Shown one piece after another: positions 7,501 to 13,665 of a stretch of 13,665 bases of DNA (position 1 is its first letter; each line of letters opens with the position of its first letter). Origin of the DNA: Gonium pectorale. Its lineage: Eukaryota; Chlorophyta; Chlorophyceae; Chlamydomonadales; Volvocaceae. A model generated the notes under the pieces. The model had not been told where the DNA came from. It worked only from the letters and a program-made list of their open reading frames with translations, and did not search any database. The DNA is taken from assembly GCA_001584585.1 (NCBI GenBank), contig LSYV01000066.1, positions 179,776 through 193,440 of the forward strand. The letters are read 5' to 3'. The position numbers were made by a program, and so were the translations under genes.

Positions 7501-10500
7501 CGCCCATGATGAACCTGCTGTCCTGTCCAGGTGGGAGTTTGCTAAAGGGCGAGGTCTTCGACCGGATTGAAGGATAGGGTCGGCGACTCGGGGTAATAGA
7601 CGTGAACTGGACGGGATAGCGTGCTTTCGCTGTCGTTGTTGTTGGGCGACTGCGTGTCAGCCTGCAGCCGCGCCGCGGACTCAGCGAGCTGCATGCCCTG
7701 CTCTCCCGCGCATGCAACGCTCTTGCTTGTCGCTTGTCTTTCTTGGCCAACGGAATGCACGGCCCGGCGGCGACGGCACGCCGTGGCGGATGCAGGCTAT
7801 GCCACGCTGGGCCGGGGCCAGGCCGCGCTGCCCCGCCCCCTGCTGCAGCAGGCGGGGCTGGCGAGCGCGCTGAGCACGCTGGCGGAGGATGCGGTCAAGG
7901 TAAGGCGGCTCGGGAAGCGGGGCGGCAGAAGCGGCCACATCGCAGCGGGGCGGGCCGCCGGGCTGCCGTGTGGAGGAGAACTCGGTCAAGCTGTGGTATT
8001 GCTGTAGGCGAGCGCGCGGGCAAGGCAACTTCGAGCGTGCGCTTGAAAAGTACACATGCAACATGGCCCGCTGTGTTTGGCGCGTGGCCGTGGCCGTGCA
8101 TGTGCACTCAGCCCAGGCCTCCCCTGGCCACCTGCCCCTCCGCGCCGCCGGCTACGCGCCCCCCCCCATCCCAGGCGGCCGCCGAGTCTCCCTTCCTGGA
8201 CAACAAGATGGAGAGCGCCACCGGCGTGCTGTGCGTGCTGCGGGTGCCGCCGTCCGTCATGGGCGTGTCGTCGGCGGGCGGCCCGCCCCGCTCCGCCGCC
8301 GCAGCGGCCGCCAGCTCCAACGCGGGCGGCCCGCTGACGGCGGACAGCCACAAGGAGCACGCGCTGCGGTCCGCGGTACAGGTGGGTGCGTGCACAGGTG
8401 GGTGGGTTGGTGGGTCGGTAGGATTACAAGCGGGACCACGCGCAACAAGAGGAAACGCCCACACGGCGTCACTTTGTGCGGTCCGATCCGCCGTCCCGTC
8501 CTTCTCCACCCTCCGAAACCCCTCCCCCCGCTTCGCACGCTCCTCCCCCTCCTGCCACTTCCCACCCCTGCATTCCAGGTCGCCGCCATGACGGTCCGGG
8601 AGCTGGTGGGTCCCCACTGCCACGACATCATCGTGTGCCCGCAGCTCAGCCACGAGCTGGAGGCGGACCCGCAGCTGCAGCAGCAGGCTCCCGCCGCCGA
8701 GGTGCAGCAGCAGCCGCAGCCAACCGCGGGAGCTGCAGCGGCCGCTGGAGAGCAGGTTGCAGGGGCAGCGCCTGCCGAGGCCAGCGGCGCGTCCACCTTG
8801 CCGGTGCAGCAGCCGGTACAGCAGCCGGCGGCAGCAGCGGCGTCTGCGTTGGTTCGTGTGGAGGTGTCGCTGCTCATCCTGGAGGCCATCGAGGAGGCGG
8901 GTAAGCAGCGTGCAACAAGGGCGACTGGGTGAGGCGTGAGATGCGTTAACATGCAGGAAGGAAATCAACAACGCACGGATCCCGCGGCATGCGATTGCCC
9001 TTTCTTTCGCTGTATGGCGGAAATACTTCACGCCGCAACCCTTGGCCGGCAACTGCATGCGACCGCGCCGTCCCACGTCGATGCCGGCCCCTCACCCGCC
9101 GCAGCCGAGGCGCGGCCCATCGCCCGGCCCAGGGGCGCCGCCGACGGGGGCTACACCACAGCCGCCGCCTCCGTCAGCGCCGCGGCCCCGGCGGCACAGC
9201 CGCTCGGCCCCTCGACTTCCTCCGCGCCCGCCGCAGCCACCGCCCGCGACCGCATGTCGTCTGTTATCGGCGGCCGTGGGTCGGCCGCGCCGGGCCGCCT
9301 CGTCTCGCCCGGCGATGGCAGCATCTTCAGCGGCCAGCAGTACCCGCACGCCGCCTCCTCCCTGTCAGCCGGTGGCGCAGCAGCGGCGCCGGCGGCAGGC
9401 ATTGGCAGAGCCACTACGCCCAGTCGCAGCGGCGCACCGTTGATGGCTGGACCAGGGATCTTCGGCGGCGTCGTGGGCGCGCCGCTGTCGGCGCAGGCGG
9501 CCTCGACGCCATCAGCGGCTGGGGCGGCAGCACCCGGTGCGGCGACGGGAGCAGCGGGCGTAGCGGGATCAGCGGCAACAGGGGCGGCGGCGGGATCAGC
9601 GGCAACAGGGGCGGCGGCGGGATCAGCGGCGAGCGACAGCGCCGCCGCCCGCAAGCAGGCTCGCCTGGCGGCCATGTCGGCCATGTCGGCCCTAGCTGGC
9701 GGCACGGCGGCGGCGGCGCACGGCGGGCTGCACGGCGGCGGCGGCGTGGGAGGCGTCGCGGGTGCGGGTGGCGGCGTATCGGCGCGAGGGACGCTCAACG
9801 CAAGGGGCTACCCGCAGCAGCAGCAGCAGCAGCCGGCGCAGGCGCAGCAACCCCAGCAGCAACAGCAAGGGGCACAGGCAGAGGAGGCGGCTGGCGGCGG
9901 CCTCGGCGGCAAATTTGGCTTCCAGCAGATTCCACGCATGGCCGAAAGCCTGGTGAGGCGGGTGGCCGGGCAGCAAGGGAGCTGTGGAGCAGGCGTGATG
10001 TGATATGGTGCGGCACGGTACATTGCAGTCTTCATTTGTTGTTGTGTGCCCATCGCTCTGTAGACGTCACGAGGTGTGCGAGTGGACATCCTTTCCCCAC
10101 CTCCAATGCACCGCACTCTGCACCCTCCCCGGAACCGCGCAGGTGACCTCCCTTGTGGCGCAGTCCCTGGACCTGCCGCCCCAGGCGGCCCGCTGGCGCC
10201 ACCAGCTGCGCTCGCCGCCGCCCAGCGCCCGGGGCAACGTGCCGTCTGTGTTCCAGCTACCCAAGGCGCGTCCCGACGGGGCAACGCAGCCAGGGGTGCT
10301 TGCTAATGATATGGGGGCATTGCCGCGACCGCGGGAGCCTTCCCGGGATTTATTCCTCGGGGTAGTTCCCCGAGCTCTGTGGGTGTCTCGAAGGACAGGT
10401 GCAATGGTACATACCACGAGCGCTCCTCCGCGCCCCGCCTCCCAAGCGACTTCCCTCCGACGCGCAAAGCTCCCCTGCCTTGCCTCAGCATCCAGTCCCC

Positions 10501-11124
10501 TGCTCGGCCTGCTCGCAAGGACCAACCATGGCCGTATCACTCCTCATGCCTCCCACCACCATCATCATTTTCATCACCACTACCGCTATGTTCGTGCCCT
10601 CCCCTCCAGGTGGATGAGGATGTCGACGGCAGCTGGATAGAGGAGGCGACGGGGCAGGTGCGTGACGGTGGAGAGCGGTGGCAGGGCAAGCCCGAATCGT
10701 GTCTGCTGCTGAGGCACCTGCCGCTGGGGTATGGTGCGACACCGTACGGTTGCGCAGTAGCCGACCGGGAAGCGCCGTGCCTTTGTCCGCGGCCCTAGCC
10801 CAGCCCTGCAAACGGACCCCCTTCCAATGCCGGCCCCTCTGTATTGGGACACGCCACTCCCCGCACCACAACCCCGCCCTCACCCCCATCGTAACCCCAC
10901 CTGAAACTCGCCAGGGCGAGGGCTTGGGTCACGGCATACAGCAGCTGATCGCTGGCATGCGACTGCCCGGCCTGGGCGGTGGTGGTGGCGGCAGCGGCGC
11001 AGCGGACGACGGCGGCGACGTGCCGGCCGCCGGGCCGCTGGCGGTCCGCACCCGGGTAGCGGGGATGTTGGACCGGGAGCGGGCGGACACGGGCACCTGG
11101 GACGCGGCCGGCACTGGCGTGTGA
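4567..11124 (+). CDS. ARC3: FtsZ-like plastid division protein, ARC3-type, complete minimal model
   Basis: Fourteen exons join in phase: 4567-4701, 4865-4931, 5154-5206, 5503-5697, 6074-6217, 6458-6576, 7418-7530, 7796-7899, 8175-8381, 8579-8900, 9105-9952, 10143-10295, 10610-10657 and 10915-11124. They total 2718 bases (905 residues and TGA). Both FtsZ domains can be read: AVNRLIGSGSLPEAEFWALD, then ALTRPFEFEGARRLEAAD, then YATLGRGQAAL and SPFLDNKMESATGVLCVL. ARC3 in plants is a stromal FtsZ-family protein that binds FtsZ and blocks Z-ring assembly away from the division site. The decayed nucleotide loops here fit such a regulator better than a polymerising FtsZ. It lacks the C-terminal MORN repeats of the Arabidopsis protein within this gene. 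A divergent third FtsZ paralog is the alternative. The start at 4567 follows an in-frame stop at 4525; a leader exon may lie upstream. Confidence 0.82.
4932..5153 (+). other. ARC3-like intron 2 with non-consensus GTTGGG donor
   Basis: Joining 4931 to 5154 restores AVNRLIGSGSLPEAEFW, which matches FtsZ in both length and residues. The donor is GTTGGG instead of the GTGAGT/GTGCGT/GTGGGT type used elsewhere in the gene. The open frame continues beyond 4931 but loses similarity at once, so the splice is favoured. Confidence 0.7.
5698..6073 (+). other. ARC3-like intron 4, containing an antisense exon-like copy
   Basis: The donor GTGGGC follows GGSPM and the acceptor ACCTGCAG precedes LLQLVRHLRR, both in phase 0. 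The opposite strand carries the ABC1K-like exon copy described separately. The rest shows no coding similarity. Confidence 0.75.
5764..5904 (-). pseudogene. Diverged duplicate of ABC1K exon 1, antisense in the ARC3-like intron
   Basis: On the minus strand this segment reads VGAAPAAVTASVTEFVTKSL and continues DTCGAGLLRLLACVC. ABC1K exon 1 has LGADAAAVTTGVTELVARSL and DASGADVSHLLAHLN. By eye, 18 of 31 aligned residues match, and the DNA shares CCGCAGCGGTAACG and GCGTGACAGAG exactly. Many of the changes are at third codon positions, which suggests it evolved as coding sequence. A GTGAGC donor lies at 5763-5758 on a codon boundary, so it could splice in phase to ABC1K exon 3. No in-frame ATG precedes it before a TAA near 5970, so it would need an upstream exon. 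It may be an alternative exon, a relic of a duplicated gene, or a pseudo-exon; the left boundary is uncertain. Confidence 0.6.
6577..7417 (+). other. ARC3-like intron 6, the longest intron in the window
   Basis: These 841 bases separate the exon ending TLWAL from the one starting APEVLK. The donor is GTGGGG and the acceptor is GACACAG at 7411-7417, with phase 2. Open frames on both strands show no family motif. TGTAA occurs near 7214 but inside the intron, so I do not read it as a gene end. I see no RNA gene or transposon ends. Confidence 0.65.
7418..8900 (+). other. FtsZ-like C-terminal domain, exons 7-10
   Basis: Residues 239-487 follow the second FtsZ domain. Exon 7 (APEVLKVSHGAFLWHGRDLR onwards) takes the place of the linker helix and T7 loop, but the catalytic NxDxxD pattern is not recognisable. 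CPGYATLGRGQAAL aligns with the FtsZ GxAxMGxGEA strand, and AAAESPFLDNKMESATGVL with SPLLDxxIxGAxGVL. VAAMTVRELVGPHCHDIIVC continues the domain, where FtsZ has its DANIIFG strand. An Ala/Gln-rich insert (about residues 415-465) interrupts before SALVRVEVSLLILEAIEEA. Exon phases are 2, 1, 0, 0 and 1, and they agree at each junction. Confidence 0.8.
9566..9637 (+). repeat. 27-nt in-frame tandem repeat (GSAATGAAA)
   Basis: Two full copies (9566-9592, 9593-9619) and a partial third encode GSAATGAAA units. The copies are nearly identical at the DNA level, so recent slippage or unequal exchange is likely. The unit is a multiple of three, so copy-number change would keep the frame. Confidence 0.85.
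9810..9870 (+). repeat. CAG trinucleotide tract (polyglutamine)
   Basis: CAG-rich runs encode YPQQQQQQPAQAQQPQQQQQ in the ARC3-like linker. Most codons are CAG with a few CAA, so the tract may be length-variable. Such runs are common in volvocine proteins and do not by themselves point to a function. Confidence 0.85.
10143..11124 (+). other. C-terminal tail exons 12-14 of the ARC3-like gene
   Basis: Three exons encode residues 770-905: VTSLVAQSLDLPPQAARW, a short segment GNVPSVFQLPK, then VDEDVDGSWIEEATGQ, then GEGLGHGIQQLIAGMRLPGL and a Gly/Asp-rich end finishing AAGTGV before TGA at 11122-11124. GNVPSVFQLPK faintly recalls the short conserved C-terminal peptide of FtsZ, but I would not assign that function. 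The donor after QPG at 10295 (GTGCTT) is the weakest choice in this part. It was picked because it keeps phase with the well-defined acceptor at 10608-10609. Confidence 0.6.
10296..10609 (+). other. ARC3-like intron 12 with CAC/CAT tract and small hairpin
   Basis: The intron contains a perfect 7-bp stem CTCGGGG/CCCCGAG (10356-10362 with 10368-10374, 5-base loop). Near 10550-10590 there is a CAC/CAT trinucleotide-like run just before the pyrimidine-rich acceptor. No coding content was seen. Confidence 0.6.
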
Positions 11125-12318
11125 GCCCGGCGGCCCCGATGGTATCGTTGTTGCGGCGGCAGGAGCATGAGCAGGGGCAGCGGTCGTGTCGTCGCTGGGC
11201 GGAGGACCTGGGGAGTCCGGGAGAGCGCCTGGGCGCCACCTATACGGCGGGCGGGAAGCAGCCGCGAGGGGTGCGAGGCCCGGGAGGCGCGCTTCCCCGG
11301 CGCAGACGGCGCTCGGGGCGGCGGCGGCCTGCCCTGGCGTGCGGCAGTGCCTCGGCGGCCTGCGAGCGGCGGCTGGCAAGTGCGTGGTGGTGGCCACAGC
11401 AGCGTGCGCTCCTGCTGGGTGTGGATGACAGGGTGCAGCCTTGGTGTTGCGTTGGTACCGTTGGCAAGGCGCGCTCAAGGACGATTTGCGGTGCAGCTCG
11501 ACAGAAGATAAGGAGTACCGCGAAGGGGTAGTTAGGTCTTAGGTGAGGCCTTCTTATGGCGGGCTGTTCAGTTCTTAGGCGCAGAAGGAGCACATAGGCA
11601 GCGGCGCAACACTGCGTGAGCGGGCTACGTCGTGATACCAAACTGATTTGTGCGGTAGGTAGCATGCAGGTGAGGAAAGTACGGTGCAGGGCCGGGCACC
11701 GGACAAAAAGATATGTTGCCTGTATACAGGATGTGGCCCCGTCGCGGGGGAGGGGAGGCAGATACATGTCGTCGCGTGGGGGGGAGGCGCAATGCAGCGG
11801 CAGCGCTTCTCGGGCTGACGAGCGCAGCGGCAGCCCATCAAGCGCGCCGGCTCTTCGCGGGCGGTGTGAGCGTCATTGTGCTTCCTCGTGTTAGCAGGGT
11901 GTAGCGTCATAACCTATGTGCGGCGTGGCGGGTGAGTGGTTGGCCCGGGGCTTGCAGGGGAGCCGGCTGGCTGGCAGGCCTCGGTTGTGGCGGGCTGTGT
12001 TATTCGTCGTTTGCGCCCGTGGCGCCGGAGGTGATCCTGGATTGCGACACCCCTGGAATTGCTAAGTTGTATGCAGGGTGGAGGTATGGCGACACGGGGT
12101 GGCCACTGGGGTTTTAGGTTGGGTCTGTCGGATCCAGCAGGAGGCTGCCTACCTTCTCCTTCACCTCAAGGCGGTAGGTAAGCTGCCCTCGAGCATGTAC
12201 ATTATATTCTTGTAACGACAAATTGAGGGCACCCGGCATCTTGCCTCGCCACCGCAATTCGCGCAACCGAACCCTACAAGGAACCGAAACGCCTCCTGAG
12301 CTAAAGGCGAGCGGTTAA
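11125..12318 (+). other. Probable 3' UTR of the ARC3-like gene and upstream region of the next gene
   Basis: The first 400 bases after the stop are as GC-rich as coding DNA; the part from about 11500 is less so. Open frames on either strand have no recognisable motif. The only TGTAA on the plus strand is at 12211-12215, so the ARC3-like transcript may extend about 1.1 kb past its stop. That leaves roughly 100 bases for the promoter and 5' UTR of the deacetylase gene. No TATA-like box is evident immediately before 12319. Confidence 0.5.
12211..12215 (+). terminator. TGTAA polyadenylation-type signal
   Basis: TGTAA is the known polyadenylation motif of Chlamydomonas-type nuclear genes. This one lies in an AT-richer pocket (ATTATATTCTTGTAACG) downstream of the ARC3-like stop and is the only plus-strand copy between that stop and the next start codon. 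It is about 1.09 kb from the stop. Confidence 0.55.
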
Positions 12319-13471
12319 ATGGACTCGGAGGGCTTTGTCCTGGACGATGATCGTTTCGTGGAGCTTCTCCGGAAGCTCATTGGCGAGAGCAAACACCTGC
12401 AGAACAACCCCCCTGAGAACGTGCCAAAAGAGGATCGCGGTGAGTGCAATTACGTGCACCCGATGTAAATGCCTCGGGAACATAAGAAAGCAAGTGTCTC
12501 CTGTCGCCACGTCCCTCCATGCCCGAGATCTGCACCGACCCGGGACGCCCCCCACCCTCTCCCCAGGAACCCAGCTCCAAAATGCCCGCGTCCGGCTTCC
12601 TAACTACCGCGGGCAGTATCCACCCAACTCACGAACCCATCCTGGCAATCCCCCCTGACCTCTTTCACACAACCCAAAACCCCCACCCGCGGCAGCTGCC
12701 CGCCATGTGCTGGACGTGCTGCAGCCCCTGAGCGAGGAGTGCGGGGGGCCGCTGCGCATTCGCCCCGTGTCCTACGTCGAGGGCCGCGGGAACATCATCG
12801 TCGAGTACCCGGGAGAGCCCGATGGAGGCATCATGTGCGCCATGGGCGGGGAAAAGGGGGCGGGTAAACGGCGGGAGGGCAGGGGTGGGGTTGGGAAGGT
12901 GTAGGGTGGCGGCAGGGTCGGGCTGGGGGTTGGGGGCGCAAAATGCTGCGCCGAGCCCTACTTAACAGACTGCGGCGGTCTGGGGTGGGGCAGAGGCAAG
13001 GCAGCGCCATGGGCGGATGGGTGGAGGAGGAAAGGAAATAGTGGAGGGGAGGGCTGAGCCGCGCTTTAACGCGGTGGCTCAGCGTCCCCGGCGAGGCAGG
13101 CTCATGCCGTCGTCAGGACATGGCGGCCAGCGGTTCAAGGGTGCGATGCAGGCCCCGCTCGGCTGCCGCCCCCGTCTTCATCCCGGGGTGCAGTGGAGCG
13201 GCAGTTGCGGGCCGGGCTGGGCCGGGGTGTGAAACCCACTGAGGCCAGGCGGCGCCCACCTCGCCGCCTTTCCACCACCACTACCACCACCACCACCACC
13301 ATCATTGCCAACTCTGGCTCCGTCGCCGGGCCAACTCGTCGCTTTCCCGCCAGCTCTCCAAACCTGCCTCCATCCGCCCCACCAACCCACCCTGCGCCCC
13401 GCCCCGCCCTGCCCCGCCCCGCCCTGCCCCGCCCCTCTGCCAGGTCGTTCGTGGGCTGCCACATGGACGTG
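12319..13471 (+). CDS. NAOD: Acetylornithine deacetylase-like M20 metallopeptidase, 5' part, partial
   Basis: Three exons join in phase: 12319-12439, 12696-12834 and 13444-13471. The read-out begins MDSEGFVLDDDRFVELLRKL, continues IGESKHLQNNPPENVPKEDR and RHVLDVLQPLSEECGGPLRI, then GRGNIIVEYPGEPDGGIM and SFVGCHMDV. This closely follows the plant acetylornithine deacetylase type (LIGESKxxQNNPPExxPxED; FVGxHMDVV). The family removes acetyl from N-acetylornithine to give ornithine in arginine and polyamine metabolism. HMD carries the HxD metal-binding and catalytic pair of M20 peptidases. The start context TTAAATGG is good, and no obvious transit peptide is present. Most of the protein lies beyond the right edge. 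The third exon may end at 13471 (donor GTGGGT at 13472) or three bases earlier. Confidence 0.88.
13053..13083. repeat. Imperfect inverted repeat in deacetylase intron 2
   Basis: GCTGAG and CCGCG on the left pair with CGCGG and CTCAGC on the right, with a 3-base bulge and a CTTTAA loop. No function can be assigned. Confidence 0.6.
13391..13435 (+). repeat. CCCCGCCCTG-type tandem repeat before the splice acceptor
   Basis: Short direct copies of CCCCGCCCCGCCCTG sit directly before the exon 3 acceptor of the deacetylase gene. The tract is C-rich with few T residues and probably arose by slippage. Confidence 0.7.
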
Positions 13472-13665
13472 GTGGGTGGTGCGCGGGGGCGCAGGGGCGT
13501 GGGTCGGACGGGGCAGTGGAGGAGGAAGGGTATGGAGGGCAACGGGCTGGGCGCCAGCATTGGCTGTCCCGTCCCGTGGGATCAGGGGCGGGGACTGAGG
13601 TCTGGCTGGCAGGGCCTGCACGGCTCGAGGTACATCTGCTCCTGTGTTGAAAAGGAACAACGCAT
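13472..13665 (+). other. Start of deacetylase intron 3, to the window edge
   Basis: The reading frame past HMDV loses similarity to the family at once, and a GTGGGT donor lies at 13472. No further exon can be recognised before the window ends. Confidence 0.55.

Larger units (their letters stand above)
9105..9952 (+). other. Large low-complexity linker exon of the ARC3-like gene
   Basis: This 848-nt exon (residues 488-769) encodes a presumably disordered Ala/Gly/Ser/Pro/Gln-rich region with no recognised domain. It contains a short internal tandem repeat and a polyglutamine tract, and ends GGKFGFQQIPRMAESL before a GTGAGG donor. The acceptor at 9103-9104 is preceded by a C-rich tract and is the one that restores phase 1 after exon 10. 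Stop-free frames on both strands across this exon reflect its composition, not extra genes. Confidence 0.75.
12835..13443 (+). other. Deacetylase intron 2 with several simple repeats
   Basis: The donor GTGCGC splits the Met codon of GGIM; the acceptor is CTGCCAG at 13437-13443. Inside are G-rich DNA (12840-13030), an imperfect hairpin (13053-13083, arms GCTGAG-CCGCG and CGCGG-tgg-CTCAGC around CTTTAA), a CAC/CCA tract (about 13264-13302) and a CCCCGCCCTG-type pyrimidine repeat (about 13391-13435) that may serve as the polypyrimidine tract. No coding similarity is visible. Confidence 0.65.

Noticed and set aside
9566..9637. CRISPR-like spaced repeat
   Set aside because: The 27-nt copies are directly adjacent with no spacers, lie inside a coding exon and encode a GSAATGAAA protein repeat.
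8108..9798. Long antisense open frames over the ARC3-like C-terminal and linker exons
   Set aside because: They mirror plus-strand exons with clear FtsZ similarity and Ala/Gln-rich coding. The antisense products are Arg/Cys/Leu-rich with no motif; GC-rich DNA is poor in stop codons.
8989..10146. 385-codon plus-strand frame overlapping the linker exon
   Set aside because: It is Arg-rich, runs through both flanking splice sites and does not join in phase with the FtsZ exons. The frame one step away has the expected Ala/Gln-rich protein and fits the splice phases.
11240..11767. 175-codon minus-strand frame downstream of the ARC3-like gene
   Set aside because: No recognisable motif, no splice-supported partners, and a Cys/Arg-rich composition typical of a GC-rich shadow frame.
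13391..13435. GC-box-like promoter repeat
   Set aside because: It sits inside an intron directly before a well-supported acceptor, so slippage of a C-rich polypyrimidine tract is the simpler reading.

Overview
The window looks like nuclear DNA of a volvocine-type green alga (Chlamydomonadales). It is very GC-rich. Its genes are cut into many short exons with GTGAGT, GTGCGT or GTGGGT donors and pyrimidine-rich CAG acceptors. The proteins have Ala/Gly/Gln-rich inserts, and a TGTAA polyadenylation-type signal is present. No bacterial operon structure, tRNA, rRNA or CRISPR array was seen. The species is inferred only from style; protein families were recognised from reading, not from a database search.

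Layout: (1) Positions 1-3890, minus strand: the 5' two thirds of a gene for a plastid-type ABC1 (UbiB/ADCK-like) atypical kinase. Ten coding exons can be read in one consistent frame; the 3' end lies beyond position 1. (2) 3891-4566: a compact divergent intergenic region, possibly a shared promoter, which may also hold a leader exon for the plus-strand gene. (3) 4567-11124, plus strand: a fourteen-exon gene for a 905-residue FtsZ-like protein, best read as an algal ARC3-like plastid-division factor. It has an FtsZ fold with decayed nucleotide-binding loops, then a long Ala/Gln/Gly-rich linker and a short C-terminal tail, and no MORN repeats. (4) 11125-12318: probable long 3' UTR of that gene plus a very short upstream region for the next gene. 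(5) 12319 to the right edge, plus strand: the first three exons of an M20-family acetylornithine deacetylase-like gene, ending just after the HxD metal-binding motif.

Exon phases are compatible at every junction of all three models, and the ARC3-like coding exons sum to a multiple of three, which is strong internal support. Two genes are likely plastid proteins: the ABC1 kinase family regulates prenylquinone and plastoglobule metabolism, and ARC3 controls Z-ring placement. The deacetylase belongs to arginine/ornithine metabolism. Nothing shows that the three act in one pathway.

The main oddities are: a diverged second copy of the ABC1K first-exon sequence, lying antisense in an intron of the ARC3-like gene; an ABC1K KxGQ motif changed to K-I-A-Q; the loss of FtsZ GTPase loops; a non-consensus GTTGGG donor; an intronic fold-back hairpin; and an apparent 28-nt microexon in the deacetylase gene.
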